DNA of 64,000 bases from Streptosporangium sp. NBC_01495 (GCF_036250735.1 NZ_CP109430.1:4216001-4280000), one strand, 5' to 3'; shown: positions 8,773 through 16,634, counted from the first letter of the stretch. The notes: generated by a model from the letters alone, not told the origin. Program-made: numbers and translations.

Positions 8773-9399
8773 TCAGCGGACCGGCCGGGTCGGATGCGGA
8801 GGCACCGGCCGGGCGTCGGTCATCTCCGCGGTGATCGCCCACCGTTCGTGGTCCCGCCAGGCGCCGTCGATGAACAGGAGGCCGGGTGAGTGGCCCTCCT
8901 TTTTGAAACCGAGCCGCCGGACGAGCCTGAGGGACGCCTCGTTGCCGGGCTGGATCTGGGCCTCCAGGCGGTGGAGCCGCAGGTCCTCGAAGGCGTACCT
9001 CAGCACCAGTCCGAGGCCCTCGGACATGTAGCCCCGGCCGGCGGAGGGGGCGAAGGCCGCGTAGGCGAGGGATCCGGACTGGAAGCGTCCGCGGATGATG
9101 CTGTTGATGTAGACCATGCCGGCGATGGCTCCGGTGCCGCGTGCGCGGATCAGCAGGCACTCCTCGCCGGGCTGGTCGTAGCGGGCGACGAGAGCCTGGA
9201 ACTCCTCGGCCGTGGTGGGCGGAGCCATCCACGGACGGTGCAGGTCGACACTGGCGCGGGCCAGTTCGAGGAACTCGTCCCGGTCGTGGCCGGTGACCGG
9301 GCGCAGGGTCACGCGGGAGGCGCCTGTCCGCCCGTCGGCGGAGGGCGTCTCGATCGCCGCCGCTCGTTCGCTTCCCTCGGCGCCGTCGTCTCGAATCAC
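8773..9399 (-). CDS. GNAT family N-acetyltransferase (RimJ/RimL type)
   Basis: A 208-residue acetyltransferase. LRPVTGHDRDEFLELARAS starts the GNAT fold. The acetyl-CoA region lies in FAPSAGRGYMSEGL (R/QxxGxG/A-like AGRGYMSEG). RLEAQIQPGNEASLRLVRRLGFKKEG is the classic RimJ/RimL C-terminal motif (N.aS...kLGF..EG). The start is uncertain: the GTG at 9399 gives a 30-residue disordered leader, and a GTG at 9312 directly before LRPV is also possible; neither has a good Shine-Dalgarno. The acceptor substrate is unknown (protein N-terminus or small molecule). It is transcribed away from the dsbA-like gene. Confidence 0.85.
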   Translation of the reverse strand: MIRDDGAEGSERAAAIETPSADGRTGASRVTLRPVTGHDRDEFLELARASVDLHRPWMAPPTTAEEFQALVARYDQPGEECLLIRARGTGAIAGMVYINSIIRGRFQSGSLAYAAFAPSAGRGYMSEGLGLVLRYAFEDLRLHRLEAQIQPGNEASLRLVRRLGFKKEGHSPGLLFIDGAWRDHERWAITAEMTDARPVPPHPTRPVR

Positions 9400-9714
9400 G
9401 GATGGAACGGTATCGCGGCTCGGCGGCCCACCCGCACGGGGATGATGATCAGCGAGCTCTGGACCTCGGCGGTGGGTCCACGCCCGCGCGGAAGCGGAAC
9501 ACGTCTCCCTCGCGAAGTGTGGTGAACGGGACGTTCGCACCGCGGGAAGGACAGCGCCGATCACCGACGCGTACACGACGGCGGGCTCGCCACGCCTGAC
9601 GGGGCGTCCGGGAGCGGAGCCGGTGAGCCGCACCCGTCGTGACCGGTCCCGGCTTGACCTCCAGCGTGGTTGAGGTCTCATCCTGGAAGGGACTTCCGTG
9701 GAAAGAGGATTCCC
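9400..9714. other. 315-bp intergenic region
   Basis: No gene was found here; frames in it are short or antisense. The only recognisable signal is the MerR-type promoter at 9654-9684 in its last 60 bp, and a GGAAAGAGG ribosome-binding site just before 9715. Confidence 0.6.
9654..9684 (+). promoter_or_regulatory. MerR-type promoter with 19-bp spacer
   Basis: The -35 box TTGACC (9654-9659) and -10 candidate CATCCT (9679-9684) are 19 bp apart. Inside the spacer region lies a dyad, GACCTCCA (9656-9663) / TTGAGGTC (9670-9677), with one mismatch. Over-long spacers carrying a dyad are the hallmark of promoters activated by MerR/SoxR-family twisting regulators. No MerR gene is present in the window. 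Confidence 0.65.
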
Positions 9715-10407
9715 ATGAGCGAGGATCTGGTCGACTTCTGGTTCGATCCCGGTTGCCCCTGGGCCTGGATCACCTCCCGCTGGATCCTGGAGGTGCGGAA
9801 GGTGCGCCCCATCACGGTCAACTGGCGGGAGATGAGCCTGGCGGTGCTCAACGAGAAGCAGGACATGTCCGAGGGGTACCGCGAGATCGTCGAGCTCGGC
9901 CGGGGCACCCTGCGGGTGTTCGCGGCGGCGCGGGCGGCGGCGGGGGACGCCGCGGTCGGCGACCTCTACACCGCGCTCGGCACCCGCTACCACGGCGAGG
10001 ACGGCCTGTTCCAGCGGCCCCGAGACACGACGCCGGACGGCGGTCTCGCGAGCTGGCGGGCCGCGATGGAGGCCCGGGAACCGGTGATCGCCGCCGCGCT
10101 GGCCGACGCCGGGCTGCCCGCCGAACTGCTCGCCGCCAGGACCGACGGCACCTGGGACGAGGCGATCCACGCCTCGCACGCCCTGGTGCCCGCGGGGAGG
10201 CGGAAGCAGTCGCTGATCGGCGTCCCGACCATCTCGGTGAACGGGCACGCCGGCCAGTTCGGCCCCGTCATCAGCGAGATCCCGACCGGCGAGCGGGCCG
10301 GGCGGCTCTGGGACGCGTTCAAGGTGCTCGCCACCGAGGAGGCGTTCTTCGAGCTCAAGCGGGTCACCGACCGGGCGGTTCCCCGCACCCACCCGGAGGC
10401 TCCTTGA
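9715..10407 (+). CDS. DsbA-like thioredoxin-fold protein (mycothiol-dependent nitroreductase Rv2466c family)
   Basis: A 230-residue cytoplasmic protein beginning MSEDLVDFWFDPGCPWAW. The opening, ITSRWILEVRKVRPI, the MSLAVLNE segment and the cis-proline loop GVPTISVNG match the Rv2466c family of mycothiol-linked oxidoreductases. Cys14 is present, but the usual second active-site cysteine is replaced by Ala (CPWA), so this copy would work as a monothiol enzyme. The start has GGAAAGAGG upstream. The stop TGA lies inside the right end of the adjacent TnpB element, so the native C-terminus may have been altered. A MerR-type promoter suggests induction by thiol or oxidative stress. Confidence 0.83.
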   Translation: MSEDLVDFWFDPGCPWAWITSRWILEVRKVRPITVNWREMSLAVLNEKQDMSEGYREIVELGRGTLRVFAAARAAAGDAAVGDLYTALGTRYHGEDGLFQRPRDTTPDGGLASWRAAMEAREPVIAAALADAGLPAELLAARTDGTWDEAIHASHALVPAGRRKQSLIGVPTISVNGHAGQFGPVISEIPTGERAGRLWDAFKVLATEEAFFELKRVTDRAVPRTHPEAP

Positions 10408-10433
10408 CATCCACTCCGCCTTAAAGGACGGAG
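10404..10433 (-). ncRNA. right-end hairpin, expected 3' scaffold of the TnpB guide RNA (reRNA/omegaRNA)
   Basis: The stem arms (10414-10420 and 10427-10433, one G-U pair) overlap the last codons of tnpB, and the RNA would continue into GGATGTCAA at the element end. In characterised TnpB systems the guide is the roughly 16-20 nt immediately outside this end. Here that would be the reverse complement of about 10384-10403, the last codons of the dsbA-like gene. Expression is not shown by sequence. Confidence 0.6.
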
Positions 10434-11644
10434 ATTCCGGTCTGCCGCGTGTGCGGCTCCTGGCGGGTTACTGCTTCTTCGCGCGGTGCCGGGATCGCTC
10501 CCGGTCCTACCCGCGCTCCACAGTCGTTTAGCCTCTCCGCCTGCCCGGCGGCGAGGATGTTGATCGCCGCGTTGACGTCCCGGTCGTGGCCGGCCCCGCA
10601 GGGGCAGGTCCAGGACCGGACGTTCAACGGCATCGAATCGGTGATGGTCTCGCAGGCCGAGCACAGCTTCGACGACGGAAACCAGCGGTTGATCTTGCCG
10701 AAGTGGCGGCCGTATCGCTTCGCCTTGTACTCCAGCATGGCGACGAACTGCGACCAGCCCGCATCATGCACACTCTGCGCCAGCCTCGTGCGCGCGAGAC
10801 CGGACACGGCGAGATCCTCCACATACACCGCTTGGTTGTCGCGGATCAACGTGGTGGACAACGTGTGGGCGAAATCGCGGCGCGTATCGGTCACCTTGGC
10901 GTACGCCCTGGCAACCCTGAGCTTGGCCTTGGCCCGGTTCGCCGATCCCTTCCGCGTGCGGCTCAACGCCTTCTGTGCCTTGCGGAGCTGCTTGGCCGCC
11001 CGCCGCAGAAAGCGCGGGTTGGCGACCTTCCGGCCATCGGAGGTGATCGCAAAATGGGTGAGACCCAGGTCGATACCGATCTCGGGACCCGTCTCGGGCA
11101 ACGGCCCGTCTGAGGTCTCGACGACGAACGACGCGAAGTACCGGCCCGCCGAGTCCTTGACCACCGTCACCGATGACGGGTCCGACGGCAAAGCCCGCGA
11201 CCAGCGCACCTCCACCTCACCGATCTTCGGCAGCCGGAGTCTCCCACCCGCTGTCACCGCGAATCGGGCGTTCCTCGTGAACCGGACCACTTGGCGGGAA
11301 TCCTTTCGCGACCGGAACCGAGGGGCGGCGACCTTGCGCCCCTTCCGCTTCCCGGTGACCGAGGAGAAGAAGTTACGGTAAGCCACGTTCAGATCCGCGA
11401 GCGCCTGCTGCAAGAGCACGGCCGACACCTCGCCCAGCCATGCCCGCTGCGGCGTCGCCGTGGCCCGCGTGATGACGTGCTTGGACAACTCCCCATCCGA
11501 GATGTACGGCAGGCCCCGCATCCGGGCGTCCTGCCTCAGGCGCAGCCCGTCGTTGAACACCGTCCGCGCGCACCCGAACGCCCGCGCCAGCGCGTGACGC
11601 TGACCCGGCGACGGGTAAAGGCGGAAGTTGTACCTGAGCCGCAC
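10421..11644 (-). CDS. tnpB: RNA-guided endonuclease TnpB (IS605 OrfB family)
   Basis: A 407-residue full-length TnpB that starts VRLRYNFRLYPSPGQ. The split RuvC-like nuclease is intact: Asp192 in EIGIDLGLTHF, Glu276 in VYVEDLAV and the Asp of GHDRDVNAAINI (about 354-356). The zinc-finger cysteines are CSAC (328, 331) and CPC (347, 349). All catalytic residues present suggests an active, guide-directed DNA nuclease. No TnpA is nearby. The element sits between the dsbA-like gene and a Phd-like antitoxin gene. The GTG start lies inside a short inverted repeat. Confidence 0.95.
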   Translation of the reverse strand: MRLRYNFRLYPSPGQRHALARAFGCARTVFNDGLRLRQDARMRGLPYISDGELSKHVITRATATPQRAWLGEVSAVLLQQALADLNVAYRNFFSSVTGKRKGRKVAAPRFRSRKDSRQVVRFTRNARFAVTAGGRLRLPKIGEVEVRWSRALPSDPSSVTVVKDSAGRYFASFVVETSDGPLPETGPEIGIDLGLTHFAITSDGRKVANPRFLRRAAKQLRKAQKALSRTRKGSANRAKAKLRVARAYAKVTDTRRDFAHTLSTTLIRDNQAVYVEDLAVSGLARTRLAQSVHDAGWSQFVAMLEYKAKRYGRHFGKINRWFPSSKLCSACETITDSMPLNVRSWTCPCGAGHDRDVNAAINILAAGQAERLNDCGARVGPGAIPAPREEAVTRQEPHTRQTGISVL

Positions 11645-11692
11645 GGATCAATCGTGCGTCCATGCGCCGCGGCGTGCAGGGAATCCGCAGAG

Positions 11693-11878
11693 ATGAGCGT
11701 CGCCGAAGCGCGCAGCCGGTTCACCGATGTGCTCGATGTGCTCGATGTGCTCGATGTGCTCAACGACGCAGCGACGCGGGGGCGCATCACCCGCGTCACC
11801 AACCGTGGGCGAAAGATCGCCGCCGTGGCGTCCATGCACGTCGCCGAGTCCACCGAGCGGGCACAAGACGAACACTGA
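11693..11878 (+). CDS. Phd/YefM-type antitoxin, orphan, with repeat expansion
   Basis: This 61-residue protein starts MSVAEARSRFTDVL and continues NDAATRGRITRVTNRGRKIAAV, the prevent-host-death/YefM DNA-binding fold (S.aeaR..f..vL.......iTr.Grk.A.v). After the first helix the unit Asp-Val-Leu is repeated four times because of a 9-bp tandem array, which lengthens the helix by nine residues. No toxin gene (Fic/Doc, RelE or PIN) follows; the next 468 bp hold no convincing gene. It may therefore be a solitary regulator or a decayed toxin-antitoxin locus, perhaps disrupted by the adjacent TnpB element. The ribosome-binding site is weak. Confidence 0.7.
   Translation: MSVAEARSRFTDVLDVLDVLDVLNDAATRGRITRVTNRGRKIAAVASMHVAESTERAQDEH
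11726..11761 (+). repeat. 4 x 9-bp tandem repeat GATGTGCTC inside the antitoxin gene
   Basis: Four exact copies (11726, 11735, 11744, 11753) encode Asp-Val-Leu each. The unit is a multiple of three, so copy-number change would keep the frame while altering helix length. Confidence 0.95.
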
Positions 11879-12346
11879 TCGTTAAAGCACGCTCGGACCT
11901 TGGCGGCCCTCCCGCGCGGGCCTTCACCCCCGGCCCGAAGGCCGAAGCACTGGCCCGCATTTCGGTAGCGCGGACGGGGCCCTCCTGCCAGCGTCCTCGC
12001 CGCTCTTGGCAGAGAAATAACCGGCTTTTTCGCGAACCATATGCTTGATCATGTTCGTCCCCCCTTTCTGAGGGCAGGCCCCCGGATGTGATGGAGCGTG
12101 AGGTTCGCCGGCACCGCCGTCGCGGCGCCGACCTGCGGAAGCGTGATCGTCGTTCCGGGATTCGTGAGCGGGGCGGCTCGACCGGTACCGCGAGCGGACC
12201 CCTCGCCCCGTGTCACGGTGGCGTCGAGTAGCGGTTTTTGTCGGTGAGTTCGGGGAGCAGTCCCGCTGACGGCCGCGACCGCGTGACCGAAGGCGGGATC
12301 TCCCTCACTCGTAACGTCGCCGCATGGCGACAGAGATGGGGCCGGG
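11879..12346. other. 468-bp region without a convincing gene
   Basis: The stretch between the antitoxin and the FMN reductase has weak coding character. The best candidate is a 42-codon minus-strand frame at 11924-12052, listed separately. GGCCTTC...GAAGGCC near 11920-11943 may be a weak hairpin. Nothing else was recognised. Confidence 0.5.
11924..12052 (-). CDS. possible 42-residue small protein
   Basis: An ATG at 12052 is preceded by AAAGGGGGG at good spacing, the strongest ribosome-binding site in this otherwise empty stretch. The peptide starts MIKHMVREKAGYFSAKSGED, has one Cys and ends SGRG. No family is recognised, and the composition is basic. It could be a real small peptide or chance; spacing and the ribosome-binding site are the only support. 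Confidence 0.25.
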   Translation of the reverse strand: MIKHMVREKAGYFSAKSGEDAGRRAPSALPKCGPVLRPSGRG

Positions 12347-12901
12347 ATGAGAATCGTTGGGATCGCGGGAAGCCTTCGCCCGGGGGCGTACGTCTGGAGG
12401 CTCCTGGAGGCGGCGGCACGGGAACTGCCCGAGACGGTGGACTTCGAGATCTGGCGAGGCCTGGAACAGGTGCCGTCCTTCGAGGAGGGCGAGCTCCCGC
12501 GGCCGGTGGCCGACCTGTGGCACCGCCTCTCCGCCGCGGACGGCGCGCTGATCACCGCGCCGGCGCACAGCGCGCTCCCGGCGCAGCTGGGACACACGCT
12601 CGACTGGATCTCGTCCGCACGCGGCGGCGCGGTCCTGGTGGGCAAGCCGGTGGGCGTGGTGACCGCCTGCCCGCGCGCCCACGAGGGGATGTGGACGCAG
12701 ATCCAGCTGCGCAGGGCCCTCGGCGCGGCGGGCGCGGTGGTACGCGGCGCGGAACTGGCCGTGTCCCCGGCCCCGGACCAGTTCGACGCCGACGGCAGGC
12801 TCGCCGACCAGGGTTACCGGGCCAGGCTCCGCGGCGTGCTGGACGAGATCTGCTCCCTCTCCCTCACCGGGGCCGGTTCTCTCGGCAGGTCCGCCGTGTG
12901 A
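12347..12901 (+). CDS. NADPH-dependent FMN reductase family protein
   Basis: A 184-residue flavodoxin-like protein. MRIVGIAGSLRPGAYVWRLLEAA is the FMN phosphate-binding loop (GSLR.gs) of the FMN_red family (PF03358), which includes NAD(P)H:quinone and chromate reductases. ITAPAHSALPAQLGHTLDWIS corresponds to the conserved P.Yn.s.Pg.LKn.iDw segment. GKPVGVVTACPRAHEG corresponds to the second FMN loop. The usual Tyr in the P.Y motif is replaced by His. It is monocistronic. The substrate is unknown; reduction of quinones or flavins is the family role. Confidence 0.85.
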   Translation: MRIVGIAGSLRPGAYVWRLLEAAARELPETVDFEIWRGLEQVPSFEEGELPRPVADLWHRLSAADGALITAPAHSALPAQLGHTLDWISSARGGAVLVGKPVGVVTACPRAHEGMWTQIQLRRALGAAGAVVRGAELAVSPAPDQFDADGRLADQGYRARLRGVLDEICSLSLTGAGSLGRSAV

Positions 12902-13114
12902 GAGCCGGGTGAGAGCCACCCGGCCGCTCACCCGGCCGCTCACCGGGCCCTCGGCCCCGGTCCCCGGGATCCGCCCGTACAGGGCTCGCGATCCCGCCGT
13001 ACAGTCCCGATTCCCAGAGCGCCCCCGACCCGTCACCGGCCCCCTCGCCGGGAGGCGACCGCCGCGTCGTGCGCTACGAGGGGATTATGAGGGGATGAGG
13101 TAAGGGAGGCAGCC

Positions 13115-13663
13115 GTGGGGAGATCCGGCCAGGAGGTGGCGCTGCGAGCCCTTGGCGCGGCGCTCGACGTACACGCCCCGATGGCCCGTCACGGCGTCAG
13201 GACGTTCCCCGAGGGCACGCCGTTCCTGTGGCTGACCGTTCCCGGCGCGGGGGGCGCCATCGTCTTCCTCGACGACCGCCACTGGATCTGCCTGAGCGAG
13301 CCGGGGCGGGGCGGGGTGGCCGTCCAGCTCGTCGCCGGAGGGGTCGACGACGATCCCGCCCTCGTCGTGAGCCGCCTCATGGTCGTCATGACGCCGGTGC
13401 CCCGGCCCGCGGGCGGCCGCCTGTCACGCGCGCTGAAGGTGGGGCTGCTCGGTCTCGCGGGGGGCGCGGGCATGGGGGTGCTGGCCGCGCTGCTCATGGC
13501 CGTCCTCGTGGCCGGCAACGGCTACACCTCGGACACGACGATCCGCGTGGTGTACGTCCTGGCCGCGCTGATCGGCGTCGCGACCGGGCTCTGGGTGTCC
13601 CTGCGCTGGTGGCGGATGGACAGGGAGCCGCGTGATCGGGACTCCGGTGGGCAGGGACCGTAG
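13115..13663 (+). CDS. hypothetical membrane protein
   Basis: A 182-residue protein of unknown family. The first 110 residues are soluble and mixed alpha/beta (FLWLTVPGAGGAIVFLDDRHWICLS). Two membrane segments follow (about residues 108-130, LGLAGGAGMGVLAALLMAVLVA, and 143-162, VVYVLAALIGVATGLWVSL). The tail is short and charged. The GTG start has AAGGGAGG at good spacing. It ends 23 nt before the lipid kinase gene, so the two are probably co-transcribed; a role with membrane lipids is only a guess from that neighbour. Confidence 0.7.
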   Translation: MGRSGQEVALRALGAALDVHAPMARHGVRTFPEGTPFLWLTVPGAGGAIVFLDDRHWICLSEPGRGGVAVQLVAGGVDDDPALVVSRLMVVMTPVPRPAGGRLSRALKVGLLGLAGGAGMGVLAALLMAVLVAGNGYTSDTTIRVVYVLAALIGVATGLWVSLRWWRMDREPRDRDSGGQGP

Positions 13664-13686
13664 GGACGACCACGTGGAGGAACGAC

Positions 13687-14562
13687 ATGGCCGAACTGCT
13701 GGCGATCTACAACGAGAGAGCGGGGAGCGCCGACGAGGAGGCCAGGACCGCCGCCCTCGAAACGCTGCGCGGCGGCGGCGCCGACGTGATCGAGGCGCCC
13801 GCCGGGAAGAAGGACCTGGACGAGATGCTCGACGCCTGCCCCGGCGGGGACGTGGTCGTGCTGGGCGGCGACGGCACGCTGCACGTCGTGGTCGCCACCC
13901 TGCACCGGCGCGGCGAGCTGAACACCCGCACGGTGGGACTCGTCCCGCTGGGCACCGGCAACGACTTCGCCCGCGGCCTGGGCATCCCGCTGGACCCGCC
14001 GGTGGCGGCCCGCGTCGTGCTGGCCGGACGGCCACGGCCACTCGACCTCCTGGTGGACGACGAGGGCGGGGTCGTCGTCAACATGGTCCACCTCGGCATA
14101 GGCGCGGAGGCGTCCGAGGAGGCCACGCCGCTCAAGCCGGCGCTCGGGCGGCTCGCCTACGCGGCGGGAGCACTGCTCGCGGGCGTGCGAAGCCCCGGCT
14201 GGCGGCTGCGCGTCACCGTGGACGGCTGCTCCGTCGGCGACGGGCGCCCGGTGCTCATGGTGGGGATCGGCAACGGCGTCACCATCGGCGGCGGCACCCC
14301 GCTGGCCCCCCGGGCCAGGCCCGACGACGGGATGGCCGACGTCGTCCTCTCGCTGACGACCGGCCCGCTGGACAGGATCGTCTACGCCCTCCGGCTGCGC
14401 CGGGGGACCCATCCCGGCCTGCGCGACGTGACCACCACTCGCGGCAGGGAGGTGACCGTGGAGGGCGGCCCGGTCCCGGTGAACGCCGACGGCGAGCTGA
14501 CCGGCCGGATCACCCGGCGCCGCTGGACGGTCCTGCCCGCCGCCTGGCGCATGTTCACCTGA
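13687..14562 (+). CDS. diacylglycerol kinase-type lipid kinase (YegS/BmrU-like)
   Basis: A 291-residue protein with the DAGK catalytic domain at its N-terminal half. VVVLGGDGTLHVVV is the nucleotide-binding GGDGT motif, and LVPLGTGNDFARGLGIP is the second conserved signature. The C-terminal half (VNMVHLGIGAEAS, VPVNADGELTG) matches the beta-sandwich of YegS-like kinases, with the D-G-E signature near the end. It should phosphorylate diacylglycerol or a related lipid alcohol at the membrane. GGAGG precedes the ATG. It is probably in one operon with the preceding membrane protein. Confidence 0.88.
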   Translation: MAELLAIYNERAGSADEEARTAALETLRGGGADVIEAPAGKKDLDEMLDACPGGDVVVLGGDGTLHVVVATLHRRGELNTRTVGLVPLGTGNDFARGLGIPLDPPVAARVVLAGRPRPLDLLVDDEGGVVVNMVHLGIGAEASEEATPLKPALGRLAYAAGALLAGVRSPGWRLRVTVDGCSVGDGRPVLMVGIGNGVTIGGGTPLAPRARPDDGMADVVLSLTTGPLDRIVYALRLRRGTHPGLRDVTTTRGREVTVEGGPVPVNADGELTGRITRRRWTVLPAAWRMFT

Positions 14563-14851
14563 GGCCGCGCCCGCCCGGTCCGAGGTCGTGTCCAGGGAAT
14601 TCCGGCCGCCCGGGGTATGTCCGTCCGAGGTATGTCCGTCCGAGGTCGTGCTCGCGGAGCCGGGTCGCCCCGCCGGGCGTACGTCCGAGGCCGGTTCGCG
14701 GGGTTCCGGGCGACGGGCGGGTACGTGTCCGAGGTCGTGCTCGCGGAGGCCGGTCGCCCTGCCGGGTGCACGTCCGAGGCCGGTTCGCGGGGTTCCGGCG
14801 GACCGGCGGGTGTCCACAGTCCGGGACGCGCCCGCCGGTCGCACGTCGTCG
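14563..14851. other. non-coding stretch dominated by direct repeats
   Basis: The 289 bp between the convergent lipid kinase and pgm genes hold no gene. Most is taken by GTCCGAGGT-based repeats, described as the 72-bp duplication. Confidence 0.7.
14638..14798. repeat. 72-bp imperfect direct duplication
   Basis: Copies at 14638-14709 and 14727-14798 share nearly all positions and each begins GTCCGAGGTCGTGCTCGCGG. Additional single copies of the GTCCGAGGT core occur upstream (about 14579 and 14632). The array lies between two convergent genes. Confidence 0.85.
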
Positions 14852-16489
14852 TCAGCCCAGGGACGCCGAGACCAGGTCGCGTGCCTCCTGCTGCACCTGC
14901 TCCAGGTGCTCGGGGCCCTTGAAGGACTCGGCGTAGATCTTGTACACGTCCTCGGTGCCGGAGGGGCGGGCGGCGAACCAGGCGCTCCTGGTGGAGACCT
15001 TGAGCCCGCCGAGGGCGGCGCCGTTACCGGGGGCCGAGGTCAGCACCTGGGTGATCTCCTCACCGGCGAGGCTGCCGGCGGTGACCTGCTCGGCCGAGAG
15101 CCTGGCGAGCACCGCCTTCTCCTCCCGGGTCGCGGGGGCGTCGACACGGGCGTAGGCGGGGTCGCCGAACCGGGCCACCAGGTCGCCGTAGTGCTCGCTC
15201 GGCGAGCGGCCCGTGGTCGCGATGATCTCCGAGGCGAGCAGCGCCAGGATCAGGCCGTCCTTGTCGGTGGTCCACACCGAGCCGTCGCGCCGCAGGAACG
15301 ACGCCCCGGCGCTCTCCTCGCCGCCGAAGCCCAGCGAGCCGTCCAGCAGGCCCGGTACGAACCACTTGAACCCGACGGGGACCTCCATCAGCCGCCTGCC
15401 CAGGTCGGCGGCCACCCGGTCGATCATGCCGCTGCTCACCAGCGTCTTGCCGACCCCGGCGCCGGCGGGCCAGCCGGGCCGGTGGGAGTAGAGGTAGGAG
15501 ATCGCCACGGCGAGGTAGTGGTTGGGGTTCATCAGCCCCCCGTCGGGCGTGACGATGCCGTGCCGGTCGGCGTCGGCGTCGTTGCCCGTGGAGACGTCGA
15601 AGGCGTCGCGGTTGGCGATGAGCGAGGCCATCGCGTACGGCGACGAGCAGTCCATCCGGATCTTGCCGTCCCAGTCCAGCGTCATGAACCGCCACGTCGG
15701 ATCGGTCAGCGGGTTGATCACCGTCAGGTCCAGCCGGTGCCGCTCGGCGATCTCCCCCCAGTACGCGACGCTCGCTCCGCCCAGCGGGTCGGCGCCGATG
15801 CGCACCCCCGCCTCCCGGACGGAGTCGAGGTCCAGCACCGAGGGCAGGTCGTCCACGTAGTGGCCGAGGAAGTCGTACCGGCCGGTCGTGTCGGCGGCCA
15901 GTGCCCGGGTGTACGGGACCCGCCTGACCTCCTTCAGGCCGTCGGCGATCAGCGCGTTGGCCCGGTCCTGGATCCAGGAGGTGGCGTCGGTGCCGGCCGG
16001 GCCGCCGTGCGGCGGGTTGTACTTGAAGCCGCCGTCGCCGGGAGGGTTGTGCGAGGGGGTCACCACCACGCCGTCGGCCCGTCCCGAGGAGCGTCCCCGG
16101 TTGTGGGCCAGGATCGCGTGGGAGACCGCGGGGGTCGGGGTGTAGCCGTCCCGGCTGTCGATCATGACCGTCACCCCGTTGGCCGCGAAGACCTCCAGCG
16201 CCGACACCTGGGCCGGTTCCGACAGCGCGTGGCTGTCGGCGCCCAGGAACAGCGGGCCGTCGATGCCCTGCGCCGCCCGGTACTCCACGATGGCCTGGCT
16301 GGTCGCGAGGATGTGGTCCTCGTTGAACGCGACGTTCAGCGAGGAGCCCCGGTGTCCCGACGTCCCGAACGCCACCCGCTGGCCGACCTCGCCCGGGTCG
16401 GGGTGCAGGGCGTAGTAGGAGGTCACCAGACGGGCCACGTCGACCAGGTCGGACGGTCTGGCGGGCTGTCCCGCGTGTTCGTGCGTCAT
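14852..16489 (-). CDS. pgm: phosphoglucomutase (alpha-D-glucose phosphate-specific)
   Basis: A 545-residue enzyme interconverting glucose-1-phosphate and glucose-6-phosphate. The phosphoserine loop is [13 protein letters not shown], the metal-binding loop [10 protein letters not shown], the sugar-binding loop [10 protein letters not shown] and the phosphate-binding loop [10 protein letters not shown]; all four family motifs are intact. [12 protein letters not shown] near residue 40 is characteristic of the long bacterial Pgm type. The start is preceded by GAGGAGACTGCG. It feeds glycogen, trehalose and cell-wall sugar nucleotide synthesis. It is monocistronic and divergent from the ROK kinase operon. 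Confidence 0.96.
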   Translation of the reverse strand: MTHEHAGQPARPSDLVDVARLVTSYYALHPDPGEVGQRVAFGTSGHRGSSLNVAFNEDHILATSQAIVEYRAAQGIDGPLFLGADSHALSEPAQVSALEVFAANGVTVMIDSRDGYTPTPAVSHAILAHNRGRSSGRADGVVVTPSHNPPGDGGFKYNPPHGGPAGTDATSWIQDRANALIADGLKEVRRVPYTRALAADTTGRYDFLGHYVDDLPSVLDLDSVREAGVRIGADPLGGASVAYWGEIAERHRLDLTVINPLTDPTWRFMTLDWDGKIRMDCSSPYAMASLIANRDAFDVSTGNDADADRHGIVTPDGGLMNPNHYLAVAISYLYSHRPGWPAGAGVGKTLVSSGMIDRVAADLGRRLMEVPVGFKWFVPGLLDGSLGFGGEESAGASFLRRDGSVWTTDKDGLILALLASEIIATTGRSPSEHYGDLVARFGDPAYARVDAPATREEKAVLARLSAEQVTAGSLAGEEITQVLTSAPGNGAALGGLKVSTRSAWFAARPSGTEDVYKIYAESFKGPEHLEQVQQEARDLVSASLG

Positions 16490-16604
16490 CGCAGTCTCCT
16501 CACATCACACCTGAGCTAACCGTATCTGCCCTTAAATCGGATAAGCCTGCACAACTCATAGTGGGCCGGTGGTGAACCGGTGGCTCCGCACTCCCGATAG
16601 GCCG

Positions 16605-16634
16605 TTGACAACGTTGTCATCGCCGTCGTACCTT
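16605..16634 (+). promoter_or_regulatory. LacI-type operator overlapping the promoter of the ROK operon
   Basis: TGACAACGTTGTCA (16606-16619) is a perfect 14-bp palindrome with a central CG, the usual form of LacI/GalR-family operators. It overlaps a -35 box TTGACA (16605-16610); TACCTT (16629-16634) lies 18 bp further. A repressor here would block polymerase. No LacI gene is in the window. Confidence 0.7.

Larger units (their letters stand above)
10404..11644 (-). mobile_element. solo IS200/IS605-type element carrying only tnpB
   Basis: The element contains tnpB but no tnpA transposase, so it is non-autonomous. The right end is recognisable on the minus strand as a CTCCGTC...GGCGGAG hairpin followed by GGATGTCAA, the common terminus of actinobacterial IS605-group elements. 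That end abuts the dsbA-like gene and supplies its stop codon. The left end was not fixed. An inverted GCACG/CGTGC pair (11641-11657) surrounds the tnpB start and may belong to it. Confidence 0.75.

Noticed and set aside
8773..10410. A 545-codon minus-strand gene spanning the GNAT and DsbA regions
   Set aside because: Only its last 209 codons look like a protein; the rest is antisense to the DsbA-like gene and Arg/Pro-rich.
12049..12645. Minus-strand 198-codon gene opposite the FMN reductase
   Set aside because: Its first half is the antisense of a clear flavodoxin-like gene, and it has no motif.
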